Shown one piece after another: positions 8,810 through 17,338 of a DNA stretch of 64,000 nt (positions are counted from its first letter, which is position 1; each line of letters opens with the position of its first letter). Below the pieces are notes generated by a model. It was not told the DNA's origin, searched no databases, and worked only from the letters and a program-made list of their open reading frames with translations. The translations under genes were made by a program, and so were the position numbers. The stretch is taken from assembly GCA_937138255.1 (NCBI GenBank), contig CAKZOU010000073.1, positions 1 to 64,000 of the forward strand, given 5' to 3'. Source of the DNA: an uncultured Paracoccaceae bacterium (GTDB lineage Bacteria; Pseudomonadota; Alphaproteobacteria; Rhodobacterales; Rhodobacteraceae).

Positions 8810-8812
8810 TAC

Positions 8813-9019
8813 TCAGTTCCCCATCACCAGCGCCCGCACGACCTCGAAAGCCACAAGGGCAAAGGCCGCACAGACGATCAGCCAGACCTGCCGTTCAAGC
8901 CGGCCCACCACAAACTCGATCCGCCCCAGCCGCAAATCCACCTGCGCGAACCAGAAATCATTCGCCGCGCCGGCCTCGCGCCGGGGGCGGCCCTCCATGT
9001 CCACCACGTCAGCCTTCAT
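8813..9019 (-). CDS. GTA small membrane-spanning protein (g3.5)
   Basis: 68 residues starting MKADVVDMEGRPRREAG, with one hydrophobic segment near the C-terminus (VWLIVCAAFALVAFEVV). It matches in size, position and topology the small ORF g3.5 between portal and protease in rhodobacterial GTAs. I chose ATG 9019 because GGGAGGTGGG precedes it; a longer frame from 9064 has no such signal. It overlaps the end of g3 by 11 bases. Its molecular function is not known to me. Confidence 0.8.
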   Translation of the reverse strand: MKADVVDMEGRPRREAGAANDFWFAQVDLRLGRIEFVVGRLERQVWLIVCAAFALVAFEVVRALVMGN

Positions 9020-10187
9020 CGCCCACCTCCCGCGCCGGAAGGCCAAGAAGCGCCCGCTTTTCACCGTCCGTGAGGAAACTCGCCTCGCCGATGCGCCGCC
9101 ACTGCGCCTCGCGCTCGGCGGCGAGTGCGGGGATCTGGTCGGGATCGGGGCGCAGCTCGATCCGCTCGCCCGAGAAATCCGAAAGCCAATCGGCGATCAC
9201 GCTCGTCACCCGCGTCGCCAAGGGCAGAACGGTCAGGCGATAGAAGGCGCGGTTGGCCTCCTGATAATTGGCGTAGGTCGCATCGCCCGGAATCCCCAGA
9301 AGCATCGGCGGGATGCCGAAGGCGATGCAGATCTCGCGCGCCGCGGCCTCCTTGGTTTTCTGGAATTCCATGTCCGAGGGGCTAAAGCCCATCGGCTTCC
9401 AATCAAGGCCACCTTCCAAAAGCATCGGCCGCCCGGCATTGCGGGCACCCTGATGCTGGGTCTCCATCTCGGACAAAAGCCTGTCATACTGATCCTGGCT
9501 CAAGGCCGATTGCCCCTCCGCCCCGCGATAGACGATCGCCCCCGAGGGTCGCGCCGCATTGTCGAGCAAAGCCTTCGACCAGCGCGAGGCGGCATTATGC
9601 ACATCGAGCGCATTGGCGGCCGCCTGCAAGGGCGAAAGGCCGTAGTGATCGTCGAGCGGATGGAAGCTCTTGATATGGCAGATCGGGCTCAGCACTTCGG
9701 TAACGGTAAAGCGATGCGTGCGCCCCGCAACCGAATAGTCATAGGCCATCGGCCAACCGTCAGGCCCCGGCACAAGGCTCATCCGGTCCGAGCGCAGCAC
9801 ATGAACCTCGTCCGGCACCGGCCCCTCGCCCACCGCCTCGAGATAGGCGTTGCCATTCAGGAGAAGCTGGCCATAGACCGCCTCCATCAGCTCGGCCCGC
9901 CCCTGCGCCGCATTGGGGCGCGAGATCAGGTCGAGCACCGGATGGCTGTCATAACGGCGCTCGGCGTCCTGCAGGACCAGCGGCAAGGCGGCCGCCGCCT
10001 CGGCGATCATCTTGACCGCGCGAAAGCCGACCGGATTGCCGGTGAAGCCGGTGCGCGTGAGCGAGACCGTATCGCGCGGGCTCCAGGCCACGCGGCCGCT
10101 CCCCAGCGCCACAACCTTGCCCGTTGCCGAGGCCTTGACCTCGGGCGGCGTCTCATCCGACTGCGCCCGTTTCAGGAATTCAAACAT
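9009..10187 (-). CDS. GTA portal protein, HK97 family (g3)
   Basis: 392 residues. The opening MFEFLKRAQSDE and the core NPVGFRAVKMIAEAAAALPL, YGQLLLNGNAYLE and PPMLLGIPGDATYANYQEAN are diagnostic for the HK97-type portal family. The portal ring forms the DNA channel of the particle and the terminase docking site. A 121-base gap with no recognisable element separates it from g2. Its 3' end overlaps g3.5. Confidence 0.95.
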   Translation of the reverse strand: MFEFLKRAQSDETPPEVKASATGKVVALGSGRVAWSPRDTVSLTRTGFTGNPVGFRAVKMIAEAAAALPLVLQDAERRYDSHPVLDLISRPNAAQGRAELMEAVYGQLLLNGNAYLEAVGEGPVPDEVHVLRSDRMSLVPGPDGWPMAYDYSVAGRTHRFTVTEVLSPICHIKSFHPLDDHYGLSPLQAAANALDVHNAASRWSKALLDNAARPSGAIVYRGAEGQSALSQDQYDRLLSEMETQHQGARNAGRPMLLEGGLDWKPMGFSPSDMEFQKTKEAAAREICIAFGIPPMLLGIPGDATYANYQEANRAFYRLTVLPLATRVTSVIADWLSDFSGERIELRPDPDQIPALAAEREAQWRRIGEASFLTDGEKRALLGLPAREVGDEG

Positions 10188-10308
10188 CCACGACTCCTCG
10201 TCATTCTATCTGGCGTCGCACCCGTCGCTTCGGGCCACGGACACACTCTCAAATGTTTCTCTGAAGATTTCCGAAGGTCACCGTGCGTTGCCCTCGGATC
10301 GGGCCACG

Positions 10309-11709
10309 CTAGAGCACCCGCAGTCGCGGCTGGCGCCATTTTCCGGCAGGTTCGATCATCAGCTCGTGCAAGGCCCAGACAAGAGCATCGACCCGATCGG
10401 GCGAACCGCTGCCGAGATAGCCTAGGTGCGTCATCTGGCACATCTGGTCTTCAAGGTTCGACATCGCCGCCGCGTGCCGGACCCGGCCTTGCTCGTAAAG
10501 AGCAGCTGCAGGTTCGGCGCGGGCCACCTTCCCGCGTGCCGCGTGGACCGACCGGAACGGCACCAGAGGTTCGACTTGTCGCACCACCGCCTCGACCATC
10601 GCGCCGCCCTGATTGACCTCGGCAACCATTCTGTCGGCGCCATGCCGCCTGAAGGCATCAACCGCCGCTTTGGCCCATTCCAGAGGCGAGGCGCCGTGCA
10701 CCGTCGCGTCTTCGAGAACATAGGCCCGCCAGTCCTGCGGCGGCCCCTCGGTCACCGCCCCAACGACCACGATCCCGCAGGCATCCCCCGCCCCCTTTGC
10801 CGCGGCCGAGGGATCGACGGCTACGACGATCCGGCTCAACTCCGGCACCTTCGCCACCCGCGCCGCCTCGAGGCCCGCACTGGTCCAGAGCGCCCCCTCG
10901 GCATCGGCCAGAAGCACCCCGTCAAGCTCCTGCCGCCCCAGCCGTGTTCCGGCATATCGACGCTGCACTTCTTCAAGGAACCCTGACGCAAGATTGGCCC
11001 GATTGGCGCTGGTTGGCGCATGGGTAACAACAGTGCTGTCACGCTCGAGAAGATCGGTCAGAACTTTGACGTTCCGGGGGGTCGTCGTGACACAGGCGCG
11101 CGGATCATCGCCCAGTCGCAACCCGAATTGCAGCATATCCCAGGCCTCCTCGGCCTTGCGCCATTTCGCAAGCTCATCGGCCCAGAGCCCGTCGAACTGC
11201 AGCCCCCGCAAAGCGTCGGGATCATGCGCCGACAAGACCTGCGCCGTCGCCCCATTAGGCCAGACCAGCATCTTGCGGCCCGCGATCCACTCGGGCTTGC
11301 GGTCGGGGGGGCAAACCGCGAGGATTCCGCTCTCGCCAAACACCATGACCTCGCGCGCCTGATCGAATGTCTCGCCGACAAGGGCGATGCGCCGCGCCTT
11401 GCCGGGATCGGATGGCCCGGCCCCCTCGACCAATGACCGAACCCATTCCGCCCCGGCCCGCGTCTTGCCGGCGCCACGCCCCCCCATGATCAGCCAGGAG
11501 CGCCAATCTCCGTCTGGCGGCAGCTGATGTTCGAGCGCCCAGAACTCGAAAAGAAAAGGCAAAGCCTTGAGTTCGCTTTCCACCAGCGAATCCAGAAATT
11601 CACTCTGAACACTCGGGGGAGCGGAGGCGATCCAACTTGCCCCCAATCGTATCCCGCGCGGCTTCGATGTCGAAATCTCCTTTGTGGAACGCGCGCCCAT
11701 ATGTTGCAT
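10309..11709 (-). CDS. GTA large terminase, ATPase and nuclease (g2)
   Basis: Up to 466 residues. Walker A is GGRGAGKT (about residue 75) and Walker B lies in DGLWADELAKW. The C-terminal nuclease domain has an RNase H-like Asp in IVVAVDPSAAAKG and a later DRVDALVWALHEL. It packages host DNA into the head. The longest frame overlaps g1 by 110 bases. Homologues begin near the SWIASAPPSV segment, so a TTG start near 11645 (GGGA just upstream) is plausible and the ATG at 11709 may be too early. Confidence 0.93.
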   Translation of the reverse strand: MQHMGARSTKEISTSKPRGIRLGASWIASAPPSVQSEFLDSLVESELKALPFLFEFWALEHQLPPDGDWRSWLIMGGRGAGKTRAGAEWVRSLVEGAGPSDPGKARRIALVGETFDQAREVMVFGESGILAVCPPDRKPEWIAGRKMLVWPNGATAQVLSAHDPDALRGLQFDGLWADELAKWRKAEEAWDMLQFGLRLGDDPRACVTTTPRNVKVLTDLLERDSTVVTHAPTSANRANLASGFLEEVQRRYAGTRLGRQELDGVLLADAEGALWTSAGLEAARVAKVPELSRIVVAVDPSAAAKGAGDACGIVVVGAVTEGPPQDWRAYVLEDATVHGASPLEWAKAAVDAFRRHGADRMVAEVNQGGAMVEAVVRQVEPLVPFRSVHAARGKVARAEPAAALYEQGRVRHAAAMSNLEDQMCQMTHLGYLGSGSPDRVDALVWALHELMIEPAGKWRQPRLRVL

Positions 11710-11923
11710 GAAATGCCTCCTCGGCCGATTTGAGTGTGAAAAACGCTTTGTCCAGAAGCTGGATCTGAGTGAGGATCTTGCTGGCCAGATCGGGGTCGCC
11801 CGACCGGATCAGTTTCTCGATTCCCTGTAGAGTGTCGCTGACCCTGCGAAAGTGACCGGCAGCTTCTTTGTAGGCTTCTTCTGCCGTCGGCGATGCGGTT
11901 TGGTCGGACCGATCTTGAATCAT
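11600..11923 (-). CDS. GTA small terminase-like protein (g1)
   Basis: 107 residues, first gene of the GTA cluster. It is helical and charged, with a central segment GIEKLIRSGDPDLASKILTQ. It resembles RcGTA orfg1, which works as the small terminase. Its 3' end overlaps the longest form of g2. The Shine-Dalgarno sequence is weak. The 178 bases upstream hold two hairpins and should contain the GTA promoter. Confidence 0.8.
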   Translation of the reverse strand: MIQDRSDQTASPTAEEAYKEAAGHFRRVSDTLQGIEKLIRSGDPDLASKILTQIQLLDKAFFTLKSAEEAFHATYGRAFHKGDFDIEAARDTIGGKLDRLRSPECSE

Positions 11924-11968
11924 TCAGTCTTGCCTGTGTTGGTAGTCCGTCACAGGTGAGAGACAGGA

Positions 11969-12004
11969 AAGGGCGGCCCAGACTTTCTGTCCAGCGTCGC
12001 CCTT
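11969..12004. promoter_or_regulatory. Inverted repeat in the GTA leader upstream of g1
   Basis: Arms AAGGGCG (11969-11975) and CGCCCTT (11998-12004), with an inner GAC/GTC pairing, lie 46-81 bases upstream of the g1 start. It sits between the likely mltG terminator and g1, so it is either an operator in the GTA promoter or a hairpin in the GTA 5' leader. The sequence does not settle which. Confidence 0.4.
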
Positions 12005-12046
12005 ACTTGTCTTCTAGCATGAATGAACCTTGCATATCCGGCAGGG

Positions 12047-12084
12047 AAAAGTCAAATCGGGCACCCTGTAAGCGCCCGATTTGA
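12047..12084 (-). terminator. Rho-independent terminator after mltG
   Basis: Perfect 11-bp arms TCAAATCGGGC (12052-12062) and GCCCGATTTGA (12074-12084) around an 11-base loop are followed in the minus direction by C and then TTTT. It lies 18 bases past the mltG stop and separates the housekeeping fab-mltG unit from the GTA cluster. Confidence 0.7.
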
Positions 12085-12101
12085 TTACATTTTGTTAGGG
12101 A

Positions 12102-13256
12102 TCAATTGCCGCTCTGCTGACCTTCGATCGCCCGCCAAGCCGCCACGTTTCTGTTGTGATCCGCGAGGTTATCGGCAAAAGCGTGCCCGCCCGTGCCATC
12201 GGCAACGAAGAAAATGTAGGGCGTATCATCCGGGTTCAGCGCCGCCAGAATGCTCGCCCGCCCGGGGTTGGCAATCGGCGTCGGCGGCAGCCCGTCGATG
12301 ATATAGGTGTTATAGGGCGTTTGCCGCTGCAACTCGCTCTGGCGCAGCCCGCGACCCAACACACCTTCGCCCTTGGTAATACCATAGATCACCGTGGGGT
12401 CTGTCTGAAGGCGGATGCCCTTGTTCAAGCGATTGACAAAGACACTCGCCACCTGCCCGCGTTCTTCGGGAACGCCGGTTTCCTTCTCGATGATCGAGGC
12501 AAGGACCAATGCCTCTTCCGGCGTCGAGATCGGCAAATCCGCCGCCCGCTCGGCCCAGGCCTCTGCCAGGATGCGGTCTTGTGCCGTCTCCATCCGCTCA
12601 AGAATAGACGCAACCGTGGCGCCCGGTTTGAATTCATAGCTGTCTGGCGCAAGGCTGCCTTCTGCGGGAATGTCGCTGACAGGTCCGCTGAGCGAAGACA
12701 TCGCATTAAGTGCGGTCACCACCTGCCAGCTTGTCGTGCCTTCCGCCATCGCCACCCGATAGCGCGTATCGGCCTCGCCGGTGACCCTTGTGTAGGCCTC
12801 CGGCGTTTCCTCCGATGCGGGATCGAACTCCGCCACTTCAATGAACCGGCTCGTCGCCGGCTCAAGCTCGCGCACCTGAATAACCGTCTTGTTGACGCCA
12901 ATCCGATAGACGACCTCTGTCCCGCAGGTGCTCTGGCCGCCCCGTGTCACGATATCGACGATCTCTTCCATCGAGGCCGCCTCGGGAACGAGGTAGCTTC
13001 CGGCTTTCAGAAGATTGGCCTTTTCGGAATAATCCGCACCGATCCGCAGAACCGCCCCGCTCGCCACCGCGCCCTGCGCCTCCAGATCACGGCTCACCGC
13101 CCGGAAATTGGTGCCGCTTTCAACCTTGACGCAAATCGCCGCTTCAAGCGGGCCAGGCTCGGAATACATCCGAGCCCCCCACGCCACCGCGCCCGCAACC
13201 AGAAGCAGGGCAACAACAAAGAAGGTCAGCGCGTTCGAAGCGAGGTGTCGCCACAT
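12102..13256 (-). CDS. mltG: Endolytic peptidoglycan transglycosylase MltG
   Basis: 384 residues of the YceG/MltG family, which cuts nascent glycan strands in the periplasm and so sets their length. It has one N-terminal membrane anchor (LTFFVVALLLVAGAVAWGA, residues about 11-29), a LysM-like region, and the catalytic domain. The family motif is ASIIEKETGVPEERGQVASV, whose Glu is catalytic, followed by TDPTVIYG and the closing NPDDTPYIFFVADGTGGHAF. The ATG overlaps the fabF stop by one base (TGATG), so the two are co-translated, a common alphaproteobacterial pairing. Confidence 0.95.
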   Translation of the reverse strand: MWRHLASNALTFFVVALLLVAGAVAWGARMYSEPGPLEAAICVKVESGTNFRAVSRDLEAQGAVASGAVLRIGADYSEKANLLKAGSYLVPEAASMEEIVDIVTRGGQSTCGTEVVYRIGVNKTVIQVRELEPATSRFIEVAEFDPASEETPEAYTRVTGEADTRYRVAMAEGTTSWQVVTALNAMSSLSGPVSDIPAEGSLAPDSYEFKPGATVASILERMETAQDRILAEAWAERAADLPISTPEEALVLASIIEKETGVPEERGQVASVFVNRLNKGIRLQTDPTVIYGITKGEGVLGRGLRQSELQRQTPYNTYIIDGLPPTPIANPGRASILAALNPDDTPYIFFVADGTGGHAFADNLADHNRNVAAWRAIEGQQSGN

Positions 13257-14515
13257 CAGCGAAGTTTGCCTACGATCACGCTGGCATTGGTCCCGCCGAA
13301 GCCGAAAGAGTTGGACAGAGCGACGGAAACTGGCTTCTCGCGCTTGGCGTTCGGCGCAAGATCAACCTTCGTTTCAACCGCCACGTTGTCGAGATTGATC
13401 GTCGGCGGGCAGACATTGTCGCGCACCGCGAGGATCGCAAAGATCGCCTCGATAGCGCCGGCGGCGCCCAAAAGGTGACCGGTCATCGACTTGGTGGACG
13501 ACATGGTCACCTTGCCCGCCGCATCGCCCATCATCCGCTCGACCGCGCCAAGCTCGATCGTGTCGGCCATGGTCGAGGTTCCATGCGCGTTGATATAGTC
13601 GACATCCTTCGGCTCAAGCCCCGCCTCGGCCAGAGCCGCCCGCATCGACCGCTCGCCGCCTTCGCCATCCTCGGAGGGCGCGGTGATGTGATAGGCATCG
13701 CCCGACATCCCATAGCCCAGAACCTCGGCATAAATCTTGGCGCCACGCGCCTTGGCGTGTTCGTATTCCTCGAGGACGACGATGCCTGCGCCCTCGCCCA
13801 TGACAAAACCGTCACGGTCGGCATCATAGGGGCGGCTCGCCTTCTGCGGATCATCGCCGCGTTTGGTCGACAGCGCCTTGCAGGCGTTGAAACCAGCTAT
13901 GCCGATCTCGCAAATGGCGGCTTCCGCGCCGCCTGCGATCATCACATCCGCCGCGCCGTATTTGATGAGCCGGCTGGCATCGCCGATTGCATGGGCGCCG
14001 GTCGAACAGGCGGTCACGACCGAATGGTTGGGCCCCTTGAACCCGTAGCGGATTGAAACCTGACCCGAGATCAGGTTGATCAGCGCCCCGGGAATAAAGA
14101 ACGGCGAAACCCGCCGCGGACCCTTTTCCTTGATGAGAATGGCCGTTTCGGCAATCGACTTGAGCCCGCCGATGCCCGACCCGATCAAAACGCCGGTTCG
14201 GTTCTGTTTCTCCGGTGTATCCGCAACCCAGCCCGAATCTTCGACCGCCTGCTGCGCCGCGGCCACGCCGAAGAGGATGAAATCATCAACCTTCCGCTGC
14301 TCTTTCGGCTCCATGTATTTGTCCGCGTTAAAGGTGCCGCCCGACCCATCGCCGCGCTTCACTTCGCAGGCATAGGTGGTGGCAAGGCCACTCGCGTCAA
14401 ACTGAGTAATCGTGCCAGCGCCCGACTGCCCTTCGAGCAGACGCTTCCAGCTTTCTTCGACACCATCCGCCAGCGGCGTGACAAGCCCAAGTCCGGTTAC
14501 AACGACACGGCGCAT
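13256..14515 (-). CDS. fabF: 3-oxoacyl-ACP synthase II (FabF)
   Basis: 419 residues, a condensing enzyme of fatty-acid elongation. The active-site Cys lies in VTACSTGAHAIGD (about residue 170). The two His are in NAHGTSTMADTIE and KSMTGHLLGAAGAIE, and the Gly-rich C-terminal loop is NSFGFGGTNASVI. It catalyses decarboxylative condensation of malonyl-ACP with acyl-ACP. It is separated from acpP by a convergent CPBP-family gene, instead of following acpP directly as in many relatives, so it must have its own promoter in the 142 bases before the CPBP start. Confidence 0.97.
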   Translation of the reverse strand: MRRVVVTGLGLVTPLADGVEESWKRLLEGQSGAGTITQFDASGLATTYACEVKRGDGSGGTFNADKYMEPKEQRKVDDFILFGVAAAQQAVEDSGWVADTPEKQNRTGVLIGSGIGGLKSIAETAILIKEKGPRRVSPFFIPGALINLISGQVSIRYGFKGPNHSVVTACSTGAHAIGDASRLIKYGAADVMIAGGAEAAICEIGIAGFNACKALSTKRGDDPQKASRPYDADRDGFVMGEGAGIVVLEEYEHAKARGAKIYAEVLGYGMSGDAYHITAPSEDGEGGERSMRAALAEAGLEPKDVDYINAHGTSTMADTIELGAVERMMGDAAGKVTMSSTKSMTGHLLGAAGAIEAIFAILAVRDNVCPPTINLDNVAVETKVDLAPNAKREKPVSVALSNSFGFGGTNASVIVGKLR

Positions 14516-14657
14516 ATTCTGCCCTCACCTCGAAAGTTTTCCTCAATCCCTGATAGCTTACGCGCAAGAGGTGGGGCAAGGGCAGTTGACCATCCAATAT
14601 CCTGCTTCTAGCCTTTCCGTGAGCTTCCGCAGTTTGTTTTGTGCAAGGGTTTTGGTC

Positions 14658-15359
14658 ATGGCTACTCCGATCCGCCAATCTGCGTTTCGTGCGATTGTAG
14701 TGTCATTGCCAGGTATTGCCCTGATCCCACTTGTGATCACGCCACCAGAAGGCATCCCGCCCGCGCTATTGATGGTCAACCCGGCCGTTTTGGTTCTGAT
14801 TCTAGGTTTTCTTGGCGCGGCCACGGCCGAGCGCGCAGGGCTCGTCGCGGAATGGATATTGGGGGCGCCGATTGTCTGGAAGCGCCTCTGGCAAGGCTTC
14901 GTGGTCGGTTTGCTCGCGGGCGTTATCGCCGCGGCTGCCGACCAACTCCTTGCGCCGCAATGGCAGGATCCTGAAGCCACTATTCCCACACTTCTGGAAA
15001 GCACAGGCACCCTGCCCCTTGCGGTCGGCATTCTCTACGGCGGACTCACAGAAGAAGTGATGATGCGGTTCGGCCTGTTGTCAGCCGCCTTGTGGGCCCT
15101 GCTGAAAATTCTGCCGCGTACTCCTGCCGTCTGGCTTGCCGCAATCTTCGCGGGACTACTCTTCGCCGTGGGACATCTACCAGCAGTCGTCGCGTCAGGA
15201 GCAGAACTGACCGCACCACTTGTTGCGCGGATATTGGGCATCAATACGGCTCTCGGCGTTCTCTATGGGCTTCTCTATGTCCACAAGAGCCTGTTTGCTG
15301 CGGCCGCGGCCCACGCCGGCACGCATGTCGGCGTCTTTTGCCTCAGCCTGCTATGGTAG
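14658..15359 (+). CDS. CPBP-family intramembrane metalloprotease (Abi-like)
   Basis: 233 residues with about six hydrophobic segments. The three family motifs are present: GGLTEEVMMRFGLL (EExxxR), FAVGHLP (FxxxH) and a C-terminal AAHAGTH (HxxxN/H-like). These residues bind the metal in the CPBP (CaaX protease and bacteriocin-processing) family of inner-membrane proteases. ATG 14658 was chosen over a frame that runs back into fabF. It sits alone on the plus strand between fabF and acpP. No substrate can be named. Confidence 0.85.
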   Translation: MATPIRQSAFRAIVVSLPGIALIPLVITPPEGIPPALLMVNPAVLVLILGFLGAATAERAGLVAEWILGAPIVWKRLWQGFVVGLLAGVIAAAADQLLAPQWQDPEATIPTLLESTGTLPLAVGILYGGLTEEVMMRFGLLSAALWALLKILPRTPAVWLAAIFAGLLFAVGHLPAVVASGAELTAPLVARILGINTALGVLYGLLYVHKSLFAAAAAHAGTHVGVFCLSLLW

Positions 15360-15360
15360 C

Positions 15361-15389
15361 AAACGAAAACGGCGCCCAATGGGCGCCGT
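15361..15389 (-). terminator. Terminator of acpP (convergent with the CPBP gene)
   Basis: Stem ACGGCGCCC (15369-15377) and GGGCGCCGT (15381-15389) with an AAT loop. In the minus direction it is followed by TTTTCGTTT. It ends the acpP transcript 23 bases past the stop and abuts the CPBP stop codon. Confidence 0.8.
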
Positions 15390-15411
15390 CTAAATCCGTT
15401 CTCAGGAAAGC

Positions 15412-15645
15412 CTACTGGGCTTCGCTGATGAATTTGACTGCATCGCCGAAGGTCTGGATGGTCTCGGCGGCGTCATCGGGGATCTCGATGCCGAACTCTT
15501 CTTCGAAAGCCATCACCAGCTCGACGGTGTCGAGGCTGTCGGCGCCCAGATCGTCGATGAACGAAGCGGTCTCGGTAACCTTGTCCCCTTCAACACCAAG
15601 GTGCTCTACAACGATCTTACGCACACGGTCTGCGACGTCGCTCAT
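15412..15645 (-). CDS. acpP: Acyl carrier protein
   Basis: 77 residues, strongly acidic. The 4'-phosphopantetheine attachment site is Ser37 in [15 protein letters not shown]. It carries the growing acyl chain for fatty-acid and lipid A synthesis. 204 bases without a gene lie upstream, enough for its own strong promoter; a terminator follows. The usual neighbours fabG and fabD lie further upstream, beyond a tetR gene. Confidence 0.97.
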   Translation of the reverse strand: MSDVADRVRKIVVEHLGVEGDKVTETASFIDDLGADSLDTVELVMAFEEEFGIEIPDDAAETIQTFGDAVKFISEAQ

Positions 15646-15849
15646 GTCTGTTCCTCACATTTAAGGGCTTCAGCCCGTTATATCATGCCCCCGCGGGGCC
15701 GTTGGATTGCCCGAAGCGGGGCGAAACCGACAAGCGCAAAACGCGCCCTCCGGCAAAACTTCGTGGCCTATAGCAGAGATTTTCCCGAAGGCAAATCCTT
15801 TCCCGCCCGGTCTGGGTTCACCAAAGGATGGCCCTGCTATCGAACAAAT

Positions 15850-16479
15850 TCAAGTGTCTGTCGGATACTCTTCCCGATCAGCCGCGTTATCATCATCAGC
15901 ATCCTCACCCTCACCCTCTCCAACTTGAACGAGGGCATATAACGTATTTAAAATCATGGGCTTAACGGTTTGGAAAAACAAACCGTGATCGACGTATCCT
16001 GCAACAATCATCTGCGGAAGCGCGAAAAGTCCAAGGTTTGCCCTTACCGGATCGAGACTATTTCGCTCTACAAATTCGCTCACTCGAAGGCCAAATTCTT
16101 CATTCGCTTGCGCGATTTGCGCCTCAAGTCGAGCGCCGATCGCACCTCTGACCAAGACCCTTTCCGGAACGCAGAAAAGAAGTCTTGCAAGCTGAGGGCG
16201 CGCTTCGGCCCAACGTGCGGAATGAAGGGCGATCCGTCGTACCGGGCCATCTCCGATTCGCCCGAGTGGCCGGCCCAGCCCGCCACGATAGCTCTGTGCC
16301 GCAGTGAACCATGCTTTGGCCAAAAGGCCATCCATCGAGCCATACCGGTGATAGATCGAGCCGACCGAAACTCCCGTCCCTTTTGATACCTGTTGGACAG
16401 TAACCGACGGCGCCGCGGCCAAATGTCGCCCGAGCCAATCAAAGACCTCGATGTCGGTGAACTGTGCCTTTCGCCCCAT
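15850..16479 (-). CDS. TetR/AcrR-family transcriptional regulator
   Basis: 209 residues starting MGRKAQFTDIEVFDWLG. The N-terminal helix-turn-helix is VTVQQVSKGTGVSVGSIYHRYGS (read in parts; recognition helix GVSVGSIYHRYG, about residues 35-46). The C-terminal ligand and dimer domain is not assignable to a known effector, and the tail is acidic (GEGEGEDADDDNA). A longer frame from 16539 runs into the fabG terminator, so ATG 16479 is preferred. It stands between fabG and acpP in the fatty-acid locus, so control of lipid genes is a reasonable but unproven guess. Confidence 0.85.
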   Translation of the reverse strand: MGRKAQFTDIEVFDWLGRHLAAAPSVTVQQVSKGTGVSVGSIYHRYGSMDGLLAKAWFTAAQSYRGGLGRPLGRIGDGPVRRIALHSARWAEARPQLARLLFCVPERVLVRGAIGARLEAQIAQANEEFGLRVSEFVERNSLDPVRANLGLFALPQMIVAGYVDHGLFFQTVKPMILNTLYALVQVGEGEGEDADDDNAADREEYPTDT

Positions 16480-16515
16480 GGGGCCCCCAAAATCGTTTTG
16501 ATACGAAGATTCTAC

Positions 16516-16542
16516 AAAAAAGGGGCGGCCACTGGCCACCCC
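16516..16542 (-). terminator. Terminator of fabG
   Basis: Stem GGGGCGGCC (16522-16530) and GGCCACCCC (16534-16542) with one G-U pair and a 3-base loop, followed in the minus direction by six T. It lies between the fabG stop and the tetR start, so fabD-fabG forms its own unit and tetR needs a promoter in the remaining ~36 bases or read-through. Confidence 0.75.
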
Positions 16543-16567
16543 AAAAATCGTTTATCTTCAGCAGAAA

Positions 16568-17305
16568 TTAGAGCATCGCCATGCCGCCATTGACGTGCAG
16601 GGTCGCGCCCGTCATATAGCCGGCCTCGTTGCTGGCAAGATAGAGAACCGCGGCCGCAATCTCTTCGGGCGAACCCATGCGCGCCGCCGGGATCTGCACG
16701 TTGATCTTGTCCTTCTGCTCGTCCGTCAGCTTGTCGGTCATCGCCGTAGCGATAAAGCCCGGCGCCACACAATTAACCGTGATCCCCCGGCTTGCGACCT
16801 CATAGGCGATCGATTTCGACATCCCCACCATGCCCGCCTTCGACGCCGCATAGTTTGCCTGCCCCGGGTTGCCAGTCGCGCCGACAATCGACGAGATATT
16901 CACGATCCGGCCCCAGCGGGCCTTCATCATGCCGCGCACCACGCCTTTGCACAGGCGCATGGTGGCCGTAAGGTTCACATCGAGAACGCTCGCCCACTCT
17001 TCATCAGACATCCGCATGAAAAGGTTGTCCTTGGTGATGCCGGCATTGTTGACGAGGATATCGACGCTGCCCATGGCCTCGGCCGCCTGTTTCGGCAGAG
17101 CCTCGACCGCCGCCGCGTCCGACAGGTTGCACGGCAAGACGTGGACCCGTTCCCCGAGCTCGGCCGCCAGCGCCTCCAAAGGCTCCACGCGCGTGCCCGA
17201 AATCGCCACCGTGGCCCCGGCCCCGTGCAGGGCCTTGGCAATGGCCGACCCGATCCCCCCCGAAGCGCCGGTCACCAACGCTGTCTTGCCTGTCAGATCA
17301 AACAT
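16568..17305 (-). CDS. fabG: 3-oxoacyl-ACP reductase (FabG)
   Basis: 245 residues, a classical short-chain dehydrogenase. The NADPH-binding motif is TGASGGIGSAIA (about residues 13-24) and NNAGITKDN follows. The catalytic Ser is in NISSIVGATGNPG and the Tyr/Lys pair in YAASKAG (about residues 152-156). It reduces 3-oxoacyl-ACP in fatty-acid elongation. The C-terminal GYMTGATLHVNGGMAML is typical for FabG. It follows fabD by 33 bases. Confidence 0.97.
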   Translation of the reverse strand: MFDLTGKTALVTGASGGIGSAIAKALHGAGATVAISGTRVEPLEALAAELGERVHVLPCNLSDAAAVEALPKQAAEAMGSVDILVNNAGITKDNLFMRMSDEEWASVLDVNLTATMRLCKGVVRGMMKARWGRIVNISSIVGATGNPGQANYAASKAGMVGMSKSIAYEVASRGITVNCVAPGFIATAMTDKLTDEQKDKINVQIPAARMGSPEEIAAAVLYLASNEAGYMTGATLHVNGGMAML

Positions 17306-17338
17306 GTTCTGTCCTTCCTCGTTCCATTCTCTTGCCGA

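Noticed and set aside
1-11923. Interpretation of the phage-like cluster as a prophage
   Set aside because: No integrase, repressor, lysis or replication genes and no attachment sites were seen in or next to it; gene order and small tape measure follow RcGTA exactly.
14412-14657. Upstream extension of the CPBP-family frame
   Set aside because: It overlaps the fabF start on the other strand and encodes no membrane segment; the family begins at ATG 14658.
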